Positions 7,583-15,585 of a stretch of DNA of 64,000 nt are shown one piece after another. The first letter of the stretch is position 1; the number at the start of each line of letters is the position of its first letter. The translations under genes and the position numbers were made by a program. Under the pieces are notes generated by a model. It saw only the letters and a program-made list of their open reading frames with translations. It was not told the origin of the DNA and searched no databases. The stretch is from Hyphomicrobiales bacterium (GTDB lineage Bacteria > Pseudomonadota > Alphaproteobacteria > Rhizobiales > Beijerinckiaceae). Location: contig CAKNFP010000001.1 of NCBI GenBank assembly GCA_930633525.1, positions 2,830,001-2,894,000 of the forward strand, in the 5' to 3' direction.

Positions 7583-8659
7583 TCATTCGGCCACTTCTGG
7601 AGCCGGCAAGCGTTGCATGCCACGAAAGAGGCGAATGCGCCCGGGCCGGATGCCAACATTGCGACGCCCGCGCTGGTCACCTGTTTGCGACGTGCCCATG
7701 ATGGAATTCGCAGTCGGTTCCGGAGCCTCTTGTTCCAAGCCTTCCTTTTGCTCCAAGCGCGCCTCCCGAGGCAAGCCTGTCTCTTGAAGCAAGCCCGCTT
7801 CGTGCCTTGCCCCCAATGCCTCGCGCGCGCCTAGCTGCAGCGACCCGAGGACTGCGACAGACAGCGCAACGAGAGGCGCGGACCCTGCCCCTGCCCGCGC
7901 CTCCAGCGCTTGCGATGATGAGACAACGTGACGTCCGTCAGCGAACACCGCCTCCGCATCAAGCGCAAACTGCCCTGCCTTCTCGCCCACGAGACGGACG
8001 AAGAGGCTTTCGACAGCCCCGCCCGTTCCGCGCGCGCCCACAAAATCACCCGTCAGCGTCTCGCCGGTGAGACTTCCACCGACAGCGGCGCAGCCATAGG
8101 CGATATCGACGCCTACGGGCCTGCGCGGCCAATGGATCGCAAATCCTTCGATCCCATGGCTGGAACGCGCCTCGCCCAGCCACTGTCCAGCCTTGAGGGA
8201 TAGCGCGCCAATCCCCTGTATATGGCCGGAGAGGAAAACAGGTACGCGTCGCTCCTGAGGAATGACTTTGACGCGTTGGGGGCCTGCCATCCGCAGCAAT
8301 TCACTGTCGCGCGCATTGAGACGATCGATCTGGTCAAGCTTCAGCTTCACGCCATCGGATATCGCATGCTTGCCCACGTAGGTGGTGACCACAATGATCG
8401 CATCGCCCTGCGACACCAGTACAGCCGCATCGCCCGGCTTGCTCAGGAAGCCCTCTTCCGAATCGGGACCACCGACGATCGTCAGCGCCTTTCTGCTGCG
8501 TGGCCCTGTCTGGACACCGATGGCAGGCGGTTGCCGACCATCCTCAGCCGCGAGGTAACGCAAGGCGAACAAGCCGCGAGACAGCTTGATCATGCGCGAG
8601 AAAACCCGCGCCGGCCCATCATCAACGCCCGGAAGCGTATCTTTCAAGTCGATCGCCAT
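7583..8659 (-). CDS. Unknown protein, possible ChW-like repeats, divergent from the type I secretion genes
   Basis: A 358-residue protein that I do not recognise. The ATG at 8659 has an AGGGGGGCGG purine run just upstream; a longer version from 8722 is less likely. There is no signal peptide or membrane span. Two segments in the middle look related. One has GHIQGIGALSLKAGQWLGEA then HGIEGFAIHW; the other has SLTGETLTGDFVGA then GAVESLFVRL. The rhythm (G-x-hydrophobic, then G at the turn, then E-hydrophobic strand) recalls clostridial hydrophobic (ChW) repeats. The C-terminal 90 residues are low complexity, with LLQETGLPREARLEQKEGL. It faces away from the ABC exporter across a 1-kb gap and could be regulated with it. 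Export by that system is only a guess. Confidence 0.7.
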   Translation of the reverse strand: MAIDLKDTLPGVDDGPARVFSRMIKLSRGLFALRYLAAEDGRQPPAIGVQTGPRSRKALTIVGGPDSEEGFLSKPGDAAVLVSQGDAIIVVTTYVGKHAISDGVKLKLDQIDRLNARDSELLRMAGPQRVKVIPQERRVPVFLSGHIQGIGALSLKAGQWLGEARSSHGIEGFAIHWPRRPVGVDIAYGCAAVGGSLTGETLTGDFVGARGTGGAVESLFVRLVGEKAGQFALDAEAVFADGRHVVSSSQALEARAGAGSAPLVALSVAVLGSLQLGAREALGARHEAGLLQETGLPREARLEQKEGLEQEAPEPTANSIMGTSQTGDQRGRRNVGIRPGRIRLFRGMQRLPAPEVAE

Positions 8660-9661
8660 TCCGCCCCCCTGACGGAGAAAATATTCGTGAATATAAATGA
8701 ACGCAAAGAAAGTCGCATCCATCGCCCAAATGGTTCGATCGAACCATCTGCGACCTCGCGCATAATGAACACTCGCAGAGAAACACCAAAACTACGCGGA
8801 AAATACGCACATCGTCCGCCAGTCATTGGAGTCGCATGGCTTACAGGAAGCGATTCCTGTGCAAATCAAGATCTGCAATGGCACGGTGTAGACGGTAATC
8901 TCAAGAATCCGAGGAGGCCTTCATATCGCGCGCAGATGCCCAAACCTTATCGCCCATGATAACAGCAAAAAAGGCTTTCGCTCAGGCGCATCAATACCCT
9001 CCAGGATCGGAGTGATAGTACTGCCGCAATGTCAGGCAGACATCGAATGAAACAACTATCCAGCATCAATCAAGTTTCTCTAGAGTAAGAGCATATCCCG
9101 GGCCCTTGTCAACTGTCTTTTGGCTCACTCCTTCACTTGCTCTAGAGCAGCAGCCATCGCGGTACGCGCGTGGAGAATTATCGCTAAAAAAAAGCGCTCG
9201 ACTCGCTGCTGGAAGTGGGCTTCTATAAGCGAGCATTTGTTCTTCATTTGCTTACAGATGGTCTGCGGTTGGCAGGAATGCTGACTTGCCGCTGTTTCAT
9301 ACCCGCTGCAATTTCATATTCCGGCCAGCCCTGCTGCGTTTCGCGAAACCGTCTCCGATTTTGGGCACGCGGACTTCAGGCCCAGCCTATTTGATTACTC
9401 AATGTCGAATGAAGCGGCGATTTATTCTTATCATATTGGCTCACGTCAGTAGCTTTGCTTATACACTCAAAATCTCCCACCTCTCACCCAGCCACCGAAG
9501 CAAAATCTACGCGCTCATTTTTGAGAATTGCATCTTTCCTGGTCCCTGCCGCGTATTCACGCACAGTCTATTCAGTGACCGTATAGAGCTATTGCGAGAC
9601 ACCATTGCCATTCGACGCCCGCCCATCGCATCATTCCATCAACTTCCCACGAGCCGGCAAG
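8660..9661. other. Long AT-richer non-coding region between divergent genes
   Basis: About 1 kb with no convincing gene. It is visibly richer in A+T than its flanks. Open frames that cross it read into the ABC gene in the wrong frame and lack family features. It contains two ctctaga-type sites (tctctagagtaagagc near 9078 and cttgctctagagcagc near 9137), which resemble ends of the palindromic repeats seen elsewhere in this window. Promoters for both flanking genes must lie here, but I cannot point to clear boxes. Confidence 0.5.
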
Positions 9662-11455
9662 ATGCCGCAGGCCGAGATTGTTGCGACGGCACGCGCCCCT
9701 GCATCTGGAAGAACGCGCGCGAAGACTCCAAAGCTCACCTCCGAGGACAGGGCCACGCGGCTGACCGTGGTCCTCGCGGAGCTTCGGCCGGGCATCGTCT
9801 CGGTCGGCCTCCTGACGAGCGCGATCAGCCTCATCGCGCTAACCGTCCCGCTCTACATGATGAATCTCTACGACCGGGTGCTGCCGAGCCGCAACATGGA
9901 CACGCTCATGGCGCTCACCGCCATCGCGCTGTTCCTGCTTCTCGTCGAGGCGTCCATCGGGCGGGCGCGGGAGAGCCTCCTGGAACGTCTTGGGTTCGCT
10001 TTCAGTCGCTCCGTTGCCGCCGATCTCCTCACTGGCATTCAGAACGCGCAGGCAGGCGCTCCCGAAAGTCACGTTTCCAGCACCCTGCGCGATCTCGAGA
10101 CGATACGCGCATTCTGGGTGAATGGCGCGCTGAACAACCTGTTTGCCCTGTTCTGGTCGCCGTTGTTTCTACTGGCCCTGTTCGTTCTGCACCCGTTGCT
10201 CGGCAGCATTGCCGTGGCCACGCTCGCGATCATGCTTCTCCTTGCAGTCGCCAGCCAGAAAGCAATGGCCGCGGACCTGCGCATGGCCAGCGAGGCGGAG
10301 ATGGCCGCCACTGCCATCGAACGCCGGTGTCTCGGCAGCCGCGACGTCATCCAGGCGATGGGCATGGGAGCCAACGCCGCGCGGTCCTGGCTGGTCCAGC
10401 ATGAGGCGGCCCTCATCCTTCGCCTTCGCGCCGGCGAGCGCGCGGCTCCCGTATTGCTCCTCTCCCAGTTCACCCAGGCAGCTGCCTTCCTAGCAGTGCC
10501 CGCCGCAGCGGCCGTACTTGCCCTGCAGGGCAAAGTTTCGCCGGCAGTGATCTATGCCGCGATGTTGATCGGCCGCCATGCCACGGATCCGGCACGCAAA
10601 GCCATTCACCAGTGGCGGGGCTATCAAGGCGCCAGACAAGCGCGCGCACGACTTGATGCCTTTTTCGCCGCGCAACGCATCTCTCCAGGCGTGGCGCTGC
10701 CGCGGCCCAGCGGACGGCTGCAGGTTGAAGGTGTCACCTTGTCCGTGCCTGGCACGCGTCACGTCATCCTCCGCAACGTCTCGTTCGCAGTCGATGCCGG
10801 CACAGCGCTCGCCGTCGTCGGCCCCAGCGGAGCGGGTAAATCCGGGCTGGCGCGCGTGCTGGTGAATCTATGGCAACCGACGCTCGGTCAGGTCCGGCTC
10901 GATGGCGCCGACTACGGCCACTGGCGCAGCGATGCCCTCGGCGCCCACATCGGCTATCTGCCGCAGGACAGCGCATTGATGAAGGGGACTGTGGCCGAGA
11001 ACATCAGACGGTTCGGTCCCCATCATGGCGATGACGATGTGCTCGCTGCAGCCCAGCTCGCCGGGGCGCATGACATGATCCAGTCGTTGCCGGAAGGCTA
11101 CGCAACAGCCATTGGTGACGGCGGCATTGGCCTCTCCGGCGGGCAGCGCCAGTTGGTCGCGCTTGCCCGCGCGCTCTATGGACAGCCGGCCCTCGTCGTG
11201 CTCGACGAACCCAATGCCCATCTCGACAGCGCCAGCGAAGCCGCCCTGACACGGGCCATCGCGGCCCTCAAGGCGCAAGGCACGACGGTCGTGTTCATCA
11301 CTCACAAGGCACAACTACTCGCCTCGGCAACCACGATCGCCGTGCTCGGTCAGGGGAAGCTGGTCCAGTTCGGCACCCGGGATGACGTTCTGCGGCGCAT
11401 CAGCCGCCACGAAGCGCCGCGCGATAAGCGTATGCGCGTGGTAGCCAGCTCATGA
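9662..11455 (+). CDS. Type I secretion system permease/ATPase (PrtD/PrsD-like ABC exporter)
   Basis: A 597-residue half-transporter. The N-terminal membrane part starts with VGLLTSAISLIALTVPLYMM and continues with VLPSRNMDTLMALTAIALFL, as in the LapB/PrtD/HlyB exporters. The ATPase domain has Walker A GPSGAGKSG (about residue 386), the Q-loop IGYLPQDSALMKGTVAENI, the signature LSGGQRQ (about 489) and Walker B LVVLDEPNAHLD (about 510). No C39 peptidase domain is present, so it is a PrtD-type protein exporter. The ATG at 9662 is chosen; a TTG at 9605 would add 19 residues. Its stop overlaps the membrane-fusion gene by 4 bases. No outer-membrane TolC gene is nearby and the substrate is unknown. 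Confidence 0.9.
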   Translation: MPQAEIVATARAPASGRTRAKTPKLTSEDRATRLTVVLAELRPGIVSVGLLTSAISLIALTVPLYMMNLYDRVLPSRNMDTLMALTAIALFLLLVEASIGRARESLLERLGFAFSRSVAADLLTGIQNAQAGAPESHVSSTLRDLETIRAFWVNGALNNLFALFWSPLFLLALFVLHPLLGSIAVATLAIMLLLAVASQKAMAADLRMASEAEMAATAIERRCLGSRDVIQAMGMGANAARSWLVQHEAALILRLRAGERAAPVLLLSQFTQAAAFLAVPAAAAVLALQGKVSPAVIYAAMLIGRHATDPARKAIHQWRGYQGARQARARLDAFFAAQRISPGVALPRPSGRLQVEGVTLSVPGTRHVILRNVSFAVDAGTALAVVGPSGAGKSGLARVLVNLWQPTLGQVRLDGADYGHWRSDALGAHIGYLPQDSALMKGTVAENIRRFGPHHGDDDVLAAAQLAGAHDMIQSLPEGYATAIGDGGIGLSGGQRQLVALARALYGQPALVVLDEPNAHLDSASEAALTRAIAALKAQGTTVVFITHKAQLLASATTIAVLGQGKLVQFGTRDDVLRRISRHEAPRDKRMRVVASS

Positions 11456-13020
11456 AAGCAGCCAGCGCCGCCGCCGCGTCCCACCTCCGCCGGGTCTCGC
11501 CGCCTCCTCCCATCCGGCCGGTTGCGCGCGTCGATGAACGCGACGTCCGTGATGACTTGCAGCTTCTGCGCGACCTGGCCCGACTTCAAGGCATCACCGA
11601 CGTCACGGAACTCGCCCGCTATATCGAACCAAGGCAAAGCCACGTCCAGACCGAATGCCGCCGGCCCGGAGGCGTGCGGCCGGACGATCGAGCCACCACA
11701 CGGCATACTCACCCGCGCCAAGCCGGCATTTCCCCGCAGACCGAACTCGATTGGCGCCGTCCGGCCAGGATCGGCCTCACGATCCTCGCCATCGCCTTGG
11801 GCGGCGGCGGTGCCTGGGCGACGCTGGCGCATCTCGACGGAGCGGCGATTGCCCCCGGAACCGTGGCAGTCGAGTCGCGACGCAAGACCGTGCAGCATCT
11901 GGAGGGCGGCATTGTCACCTCCATCCATGTCCGCGACGGCGACAGGGTCGCGCGAGGGCAGTTGCTGCTCGGCCTCGACGCGACACAGGCGAGAGCCTCG
12001 CTTGACACCATCCGCAATCAGCGTGCCGCCGCCCTCGCGGAGGAGGCCAGACTTGTTGCGGAACGTGACGGCACCCCCATCACGTTTCCCGCGGAGGTCC
12101 TGGACCGAGGTGCGGTACCGACCGTCCGCCAGGCCATCGAGGATCAACGCCACGCGCTCGCTGAGGCGACAGGGCGCTTTGCCAATCACCGTGCTTCATT
12201 GGAGGCGCGTCTCCGGCAGGCGGAAGAGCAGCGCGCGGGCTCCGAGCAGGCCCACCGTGCCGCGCTCAAACAATTGCATTGGCTTGATCGGGAACTACCG
12301 GCGCTGCGTCGCTTGTACAGCCGGGGCCTGGTGCAATGGCCGCGCATAACGACGCTCGAGCGCCAGCGCGCGGAAACGGAAGGCGCCATCGGCCAGGCCG
12401 CCGCCGCCATGGCACAAAATGCGCAGACCATCCGGCAGGCGGAGCTGGAACTGACGCAGGCGGAACAGCAGCGACAGCAGCAGCTTACGGATCGACTGAT
12501 CGAAATCCGCAAGCTGCTGGCCGGCCTCCGGGAAAAACTGGCCGTGGGGGAGGATGTGGCGGCGCGCCTGTCGATCCGGGCACCCCAGGCCGGCGTCGTC
12601 CAAGGGCTCAAGGTCGTCACGCCGGGCGCGGTCATCAAACCCGGGGAGGCGCTCCTCGACATCGCACCGATCGATGAGCCACTCGTCATCCAGGCGCGGA
12701 TCGATCCGCGCGACATGGGCACCGTGGTGGTAGGTCTGAAAGCGGAAATCCAGTTTCCAACCTTCCGCGCTGCCGGCGCGCCGATCTTCGGCACCCTCCG
12801 CAAGCTCTCCCACGACAGCCTCGTCGACGAGACGAGCGGCCGCAGCTATTTCGCGGCGGAGATCGTCGCCAATCCGCGTGATATCCCGTCGTCGATTTCC
12901 GGGAAACTCCGGGCTGGATTGCCGGCTGACGTGCTCATCATCACCGGCGAGCGGACGCCCCTCTCCTACCTGCTGGAGCCGCTGACCCGCCGGCTCGCCA
13001 TGACGATGCGAGAGCAGTGA
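11452..13020 (+). CDS. Type I secretion membrane-fusion protein (HlyD/PrsE family) with long N-terminal extension
   Basis: A 522-residue periplasmic adaptor that should join the ABC exporter to a TolC-like channel. Residues 1-100 are cytoplasmic, proline- and arginine-rich, and include an acidic helix DDLQLLRDLARLQGI. A single membrane span follows at about 106-127. The biotinyl-lipoyl half GTVAVESRRKTVQHLEGGIV and a long coiled coil (about 180-390, rich in Ala, Gln, Arg and Glu) are next. The C-terminal beta-barrel has APQAGVVQGLKVVTPGAVIK. The extension is longer than usual for PrsE/HlyD and might dock a cytoplasmic partner. Coupling to the ATPase gene is by ATGA overlap. Confidence 0.9.
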   Translation: MKAASAAAASHLRRVSPPPPIRPVARVDERDVRDDLQLLRDLARLQGITDVTELARYIEPRQSHVQTECRRPGGVRPDDRATTRHTHPRQAGISPQTELDWRRPARIGLTILAIALGGGGAWATLAHLDGAAIAPGTVAVESRRKTVQHLEGGIVTSIHVRDGDRVARGQLLLGLDATQARASLDTIRNQRAAALAEEARLVAERDGTPITFPAEVLDRGAVPTVRQAIEDQRHALAEATGRFANHRASLEARLRQAEEQRAGSEQAHRAALKQLHWLDRELPALRRLYSRGLVQWPRITTLERQRAETEGAIGQAAAAMAQNAQTIRQAELELTQAEQQRQQQLTDRLIEIRKLLAGLREKLAVGEDVAARLSIRAPQAGVVQGLKVVTPGAVIKPGEALLDIAPIDEPLVIQARIDPRDMGTVVVGLKAEIQFPTFRAAGAPIFGTLRKLSHDSLVDETSGRSYFAAEIVANPRDIPSSISGKLRAGLPADVLIITGERTPLSYLLEPLTRRLAMTMREQ

Positions 13021-13128
13021 GCACTTGTCGAACGCGGAGCTTGGCGGCGCTCCTCCGTGTCGATACAAGCGCAGATGGAGCGACGACGCGCTGCACGCTT
13101 TGCCCGCAGCGCAGAGGTAGAACGCGTG

Positions 13129-14454
13129 ATGAACGACGGCACGATCGAGAACGACTGGTCTCTGGACAAGGTCATCGGCATCATCGGCCTCGGCTATGTC
13201 GGCCTGCCGCTCGCGCTCGCCGCTTCAGCCGCCGGCTATAGGGTCGTTGGCTTCGACATCGACCACGCGAAGGTCGAGAGTCTGGAATCCGGCCGCAGCT
13301 ATATCAAGCACATCGGTGAGGACGAGCTCGGCGCGGCCATCGCCGCCGGTCGTTTCGAGGCGACGACGGACTTCGTCCGGCTCCGCGCCGTGGATGCCAT
13401 CATCGTCTGTGTCCCGACACCGCTGACCGCGCATCGTGATCCTGACCTCACCTATGTCGTCAGCACCGCGGAGGCGATCACCCCCCACCTCCGCCGCGGT
13501 CACCTCGTCGTGCTGGAATCGACGACCTGGCCGGGCACGACCGAAGAGGTGATGAAGCCCATCCTGGAGCGCTCGGGCCTGAAAAGCGGCGAGGACTTCT
13601 TCCTGGCCTATTCGCCGGAGCGCGAAGATCCCGGCAATCCCGCCTTCACCACCCGCGCCATTCCCAAGGTCGTCGGCGGCGACGGGCCGGTCGCGCTTCG
13701 CCTCGCCGATGCGCTCTACGGCGCCATCGTCGCCGGCACGGTGACCGTGTCGTCGACGCGCACGGCCGAAGCGGTGAAGCTCACGGAAAACATCTTCCGC
13801 GCCGTGAATATCGCGCTCGTCAACGAACTCAAGGTCGTCTACGAGCGCATGGGGGTGGATGTCTGGGAGGTTATCGAGGCGGCCAAGACCAAGCCGTTCG
13901 GTTACATGCCCTTCTACCCCGGCCCTGGCCTCGGCGGCCATTGCATTCCGATCGATCCCTTCTATCTCACCTGGAAAGCTCGCGAATACGAGACTTCGAC
14001 GCGGTTCATCGAACTTGCCGGTGAAATCAACACGGCGATGCCGCATTATGTGGTGGAGCGGCTGGCGCGGGCTTTCGACCAAGCGACCGGCCGAGGCCTC
14101 AAAGGCGCGAAGATCCTGCTGCTTGGCCTCGCCTACAAGAAAAACGTGGATGACGTGCGGGAGAGTCCGGCCTTCAAGCTCATCGAGCTGCTGGAGCACC
14201 GTGGCGCGGAGGTGGACTATTACGATCCCCATGTCGCCGCTGTCCCGCCCATGCGCGAATATCCCCACTACCAGGGCCGGCCGCGTATCGCCTGGAACGG
14301 CCCGGCGATCGCAGCGTTTGACGTCGTGCTCATCGCCACAGACCATGACGACGTGGACTACAAGCTGGTGGCGGACAATGCCCGGCTCGTTGTCGACACG
14401 CGCAACGCCTGCGCGCGTGCCGGCATCACCGCCCGCCATATCGTGAAGGCCTGA
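13129..14454 (+). CDS. UDP-sugar 6-dehydrogenase (WbpA/TviB-like UDP-N-acetylhexosamine or UDP-glucose type)
   Basis: A 441-residue NAD enzyme that oxidises C6 of a UDP-hexose to the uronic acid. The Rossmann motif is GIIGLGYVGLPLALA. The middle carries LAYSPEREDPGNPAF and the helix AEAVKLTENIFRAVNIALVN. The active-site cysteine is in GPGLGGHCIPIDPFYL. The SPERxDPGN and GGHCIPIDP forms are those of the WecC/WbpA/TviB branch (UDP-GlcNAc, UDP-ManNAc), so UDP-GlcNAc is at least as likely as UDP-glucose. The ATG at 13129 has GCAGAGG upstream; a GTG at 13057 would add 24 residues. It starts about 110 bases after the membrane-fusion gene and precedes the epimerase. Confidence 0.9.
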   Translation: MNDGTIENDWSLDKVIGIIGLGYVGLPLALAASAAGYRVVGFDIDHAKVESLESGRSYIKHIGEDELGAAIAAGRFEATTDFVRLRAVDAIIVCVPTPLTAHRDPDLTYVVSTAEAITPHLRRGHLVVLESTTWPGTTEEVMKPILERSGLKSGEDFFLAYSPEREDPGNPAFTTRAIPKVVGGDGPVALRLADALYGAIVAGTVTVSSTRTAEAVKLTENIFRAVNIALVNELKVVYERMGVDVWEVIEAAKTKPFGYMPFYPGPGLGGHCIPIDPFYLTWKAREYETSTRFIELAGEINTAMPHYVVERLARAFDQATGRGLKGAKILLLGLAYKKNVDDVRESPAFKLIELLEHRGAEVDYYDPHVAAVPPMREYPHYQGRPRIAWNGPAIAAFDVVLIATDHDDVDYKLVADNARLVVDTRNACARAGITARHIVKA

Positions 14455-14471
14455 CGCCCGGAGATCATCGC

Positions 14472-15482
14472 ATGCGTGTTCTGGTAACAGGAACGGCCGG
14501 CTTCATCGGCTTTCACGTGGCAAAGATGCTCACCGAAGCCGGGCACGACGTCGTGGGCGTAGACGGCATGACGGCGTATTACGACGTCGCATTGAAGCAG
14601 CGCCGGCACGCCATGTTGCTGCAGTCGCCGAATTTCACCGCCCATGAGGTGATGCTGGAGGACGAGGACCGGCTGGCGGCGGCCTATGATGGGGCAAGGC
14701 CTGAGGTCGTCATCCATCTCGCGGCCCAGGCGGGCGTGCGATACAGCCTTGAGAATCCCCGTGCCTATGTCGACACGAATCTGGTCGGCACCTTCAACCT
14801 GATGGAATGCGTGCGCCGCGCGCCGCCGGGCCATTTTCTGCTGGCGTCGACAAGCTCGGTCTATGGCGGCAACACGAAGATGCCTTTTGTCGAGAGCGAC
14901 CCGACGGATCATCCGTTGACGCTCTATGCTGCCAGCAAGAAGGCAACCGAGGTGATGACGCATTCCTATGCGCATCTGTGGAGCATCCCGACCACCGTGT
15001 TCCGCTTCTTCACCGTCTATGGCCCCTGGGGCCGGCCGGACATGGCGCTGTTCAAATTCACGAAGGGGATCATCGACGGTACCCCCATCGACATCTACAA
15101 CAACGGCGATATGGCGCGGGACTTCACCTATATCGATGATCTCGCACGCGCCATCGTGCTCCTGGCAGATACAGCGCCGCCGGATCCGCGCAGTTTCGAC
15201 GAGGCGCCAGGACATCTCGGGCTTAGTCCCATCGCGCCCTATCGTGTCGTCAATATCGGCAATGGGGAGCCGGTGCGTCTCATCGCCTTCATCGAGGCGA
15301 TCGAACAGGCCGTCGGTCGTGCCGCCATTCGCAATTATCTGCCGATGCAGCCGGGCGATGTGCCGGCGACCTTCGCGGACGCGAGCCTTCTCGAACGCCT
15401 GACAGGCTTTCGCCCCGCGACACCCGTCGCCGTCGGGGTCAAGCGCTTCGTGGCCTGGTATCGCGATTATTTCAACCAGTAA
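14472..15482 (+). CDS. NAD-dependent epimerase, UDP-glucuronate 4-epimerase-like
   Basis: A 336-residue extended short-chain dehydrogenase. The N-terminal nucleotide motif is VTGTAGFIGFHVAK, the catalytic serine region is LASTSSVYGGN, and YAASKKAT is the YxxxK dyad. FRFFTVYGPWGRPDMALFKF and FTYIDDLARAIV are the typical UDP-glucuronate 4-epimerase blocks. It should convert UDP-GlcA to UDP-GalA, or the equivalent N-acetylated uronate given the WbpA-like enzyme just upstream. GGAG lies 8 bases before the ATG and the gap to the dehydrogenase is 17 bases. Together they are a uronic-acid donor pathway for the local glycosyltransferases. Confidence 0.9.
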   Translation: MRVLVTGTAGFIGFHVAKMLTEAGHDVVGVDGMTAYYDVALKQRRHAMLLQSPNFTAHEVMLEDEDRLAAAYDGARPEVVIHLAAQAGVRYSLENPRAYVDTNLVGTFNLMECVRRAPPGHFLLASTSSVYGGNTKMPFVESDPTDHPLTLYAASKKATEVMTHSYAHLWSIPTTVFRFFTVYGPWGRPDMALFKFTKGIIDGTPIDIYNNGDMARDFTYIDDLARAIVLLADTAPPDPRSFDEAPGHLGLSPIAPYRVVNIGNGEPVRLIAFIEAIEQAVGRAAIRNYLPMQPGDVPATFADASLLERLTGFRPATPVAVGVKRFVAWYRDYFNQ

Positions 15483-15585
15483 GAGTATCGGGCGAAGCCC
15501 GCGACAGCACAGCCCGGCCTGCCCTTCCGCAAGTCCGCCCTTCAGGAAGCCTGCCCTTCTGACTGTGCGTGCCCAGCCAGGGCCG

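Noticed and set aside
9286..10404. A long plus-strand frame starting in the 1-kb gap before the ABC exporter
   Set aside because: It overlaps the exporter in another frame, has random Arg/Ser/His-rich composition after the overlap, and no family features.
9662..11455. Reading the ABC protein as a lipid-A flippase (MsbA) or polysaccharide exporter
   Set aside because: The membrane-fusion gene coupled to it and the N-terminal sequence are those of type I protein secretion.
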